From Prostheceraeus crozeri (Eukaryota > Platyhelminthes > Polycladida > Euryleptidae): a stretch of DNA of 64,000 nt. The stretch's first letter is position 1, and every line of letters starts with the position of its first letter. Made by a program: the position numbers and the translations under genes. Location of the stretch: positions 93,833-157,832 of the forward strand of contig CAJQUW010001430.1 of NCBI GenBank assembly GCA_907163375.1. Direction: 5' to 3'. Of the stretch, positions 62,921 to 64,000 are shown piece after piece. The notes beneath the pieces were generated by a model. It was not told the origin of the DNA and did no database searches. It saw only the letters and a list, made by a program, of their open reading frames with translations.

Positions 62921-63319
62921 TTACAAATAATTTAGAAGCTCTTCTGGAGTCACATTGTCCCACAGTGATTCACAGTTATCACACCTGCATTTCAGCTGTC
63001 GCAGTCTTTCCTCCGCTGTAGCCAGCACACCAAAGACGCACTTCCATTCCACTTCGTTTCTGGGTTGGGACGATGGGCTGCACCATCTCCGTATGTCATA
63101 GAGAAGGCTGATATAGTCCTCCTTCGACACATCCTCCTTGTTGTATAGTAGGTACTTCCACCTCACATACACCATTTCCATCTCCTCTTCCTCAGTCAGA
63201 GTCGGATACTCCAAGCTTGGAAAATTCTCCACTGTTTTCTTCTTCATCAACTTCACCTTCTTTGGAGCGGGAGGGCAAGTTGAAGTGTCCACGGAGAGAG
63301 TTGCTGTTGGTGAATTCAT
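62921..63319 (-). CDS. small acidic CxCxxCE protein, intact, 132 aa (copy 3)
   Basis: The only intact version: a Lys/Pro N-terminus (CPPAPKKVKLMKKK, likely a nuclear localisation signal), acidic YPTLTEEEEMEM, VRWKYLLYNKEDVSKEDYIS, then AEERLRQLKCRCDNCESLWD and VTPEELLNYL. Conserved between diverged copies: VRWKY, ERL.Q..C.CD.CE, LWD, EELL.Y. Encoded divergently from the polymerase with about 230 bp between starts, so possibly expressed early with it. Function unknown. Confidence 0.65.
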   Translation of the reverse strand: MNSPTATLSVDTSTCPPAPKKVKLMKKKTVENFPSLEYPTLTEEEEMEMVYVRWKYLLYNKEDVSKEDYISLLYDIRRWCSPSSQPRNEVEWKCVFGVLATAEERLRQLKCRCDNCESLWDNVTPEELLNYL

Positions 63320-63376
63320 GACTTCAAATTGTATGCTACAAACTTGATTTCTTAGTGCTTAAGTACAAGTAAGTAG

Positions 63377-63424
63377 CCAATCAAATGAATAGCCAATGAA
63401 TGTCGAGTATGAGAGTATATAAAA
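63377..63424 (+). promoter_or_regulatory. polymerase promoter with CCAAT boxes and TATA (copy 3)
   Basis: CCAAT at 63377-63381 and 63393-63397, TATATAAAAG at 63416-63425, then about 127 bp of 5' UTR to the ATG at 63552. Spacing from CCAAT to TATA fits a Pol II promoter. Confidence 0.6.
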
Positions 63425-63551
63425 GGGGGGAAAACCGACTAATTTTTCATTCTATATTTGAGACGTGTTGAGAATAAGTGAAGTCTCTATTTTGATAAAC
63501 TATACAACTTTCTGACACTAAAGTATCATACTTAAACTTGATTTCGTTGAA

Positions 63552-64000
63552 ATGGTAAGTTGAAGATTTCCTCACTCATCTCCCTCAAACGTTTGGCTAA
63601 TAGCATCTTTCTCAATTTCAGGCATCTACTTCATCACCAAAACGCTCCCTTCTCGAGGAATCTTTAGAGCTGTTAAGTGAAGGTAGGTTGCAACAATAAA
63701 CTATAACTTTAATAGAGATGATAGAATGATTTCTCTTTCAGGTGATGTTAGTACCAGCTCAAGCGGTCAGTCGCGGGAATCTAATCAGCGGGAGTGTGCT
63801 GATTGTGGTCACATCTTTACAAGAAACGTGATCTCGCCCGAAACATCAGACAACGTGTATGTCAACCCAAGACATCATCAATCTCCCGAGGTGAGGATGA
63901 TTCTATTCAACATGTCTCCTTTACTTGCGACTTTTGCACTCAATCTTTTGAAACACGTTTTGAATTATCTTCACATAGACTTCCCCACAACGCATACAAA
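63552..64000 (+). pseudogene. protein-primed DNA polymerase B, 5' end (copy 3, partial)
   Basis: Exon 1 contributes only ATG (63552-63554). Intron 1 is 63555-63621 (GTAAGT...TTTCAG), exon 2 63622-63682 (ASTSSPKRSLLEESLELLSE), intron 2 63683-63741 (GTAGGT...TTTCAG), and exon 3 from 63742 opens with a Ser-rich stretch and the first zinc finger ECADCGHIFT. A one-base deletion at about 63826 shifts the frame in that finger, so this copy is also broken. The gene runs out of the window. Confidence 0.75.

Larger units (their letters stand above)
54956..64000 (-). mobile_element. Polinton/Maverick copy 3, inverted, extends past window
   Basis: From 54956 the sequence is the reverse complement of copy 1 from about 12855 back towards 8540: inner terminal region, coiled-coil gene, structured elements, short gene, hairpin block, 82/78-aa pair, acidic gene and polymerase start. 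The outer terminal repeat is missing, replaced by the gypsy fragment. An LTR retrotransposon splits it at 58098. Identity to copy 1 is visibly higher than to copy 2. Confidence 0.85.

Overview
This window reads as invertebrate animal nuclear DNA. Genes on both strands carry short GT-AG introns, TATA boxes, CCAAT boxes and AATAAA signals, and the whole window is packed with eukaryotic transposons. I cannot name the host; an arthropod is possible but unproven. The dominant content is a cluster of Polinton/Maverick (adintovirus-like) elements, large self-synthesising DNA transposons carrying a virus-like gene set, with other transposons nested in them.

Layout. Copy 1 runs from before base 1 to about 17385, and its right terminal repeat is interrupted by a 3.46-kb DNA transposon (13474-16936). 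About 320 bp of apparent host spacer follows. Copy 2 is complete: 17708-39077, with terminal inverted repeats beginning AGTAGTAATAAAACGG and a perfect 6-bp target duplication GTCGGC on each side. 39084-42363 holds a LINE fragment and a 1.06-kb hAT-like element. A fourth, diverged Polinton end starts near 42370 and carries a coiled-coil gene; tandem and dispersed repeats fill 46-52.4 kb. A Ty3/gypsy fragment split by a LINE (52.9-54.95 kb) abuts copy 3, which is inverted relative to copies 1 and 2, starts at about 54956 and leaves the window inside its polymerase gene. Copy 3 holds a 3.83-kb LTR retrotransposon (58098-61928).

How the Polinton genes work together. In copy 2, left to right: a paralogue of the polymerase N-terminal domain, a Cys/His zinc-binding protein, a small basic GG protein, the packaging ATPase, a chromodomain integrase split by a mariner, a basic capsid/core protein, the major capsid protein, an adenovirus-type protease, a convergent transcription block (PC4-like and TBP-like), two large proteins sharing a 'WEVGV' N-terminal domain, and a protein-primed DNA polymerase B on the minus strand. 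Between the polymerase and the right terminus lies an accessory module found in every copy: a small acidic CxCxxCE protein, a divergent pair of 78/82-aa paralogues, a short gene starting M-E/Q-T-P-N, and a zinc-knuckle/coiled-coil protein. Structured non-coding elements accompany it. Most replication and capsid genes are broken by stops or frameshifts, so these copies look defective. The protease and the PC4-like gene are intact in both copies.

Most interesting: a TBP-like protein fused to a PC4-like double domain inside a Polinton; a covarying RNA element whose first hairpin resembles the histone mRNA 3' stem-loop; and a polymerase gene whose first coding exon is only the ATG.
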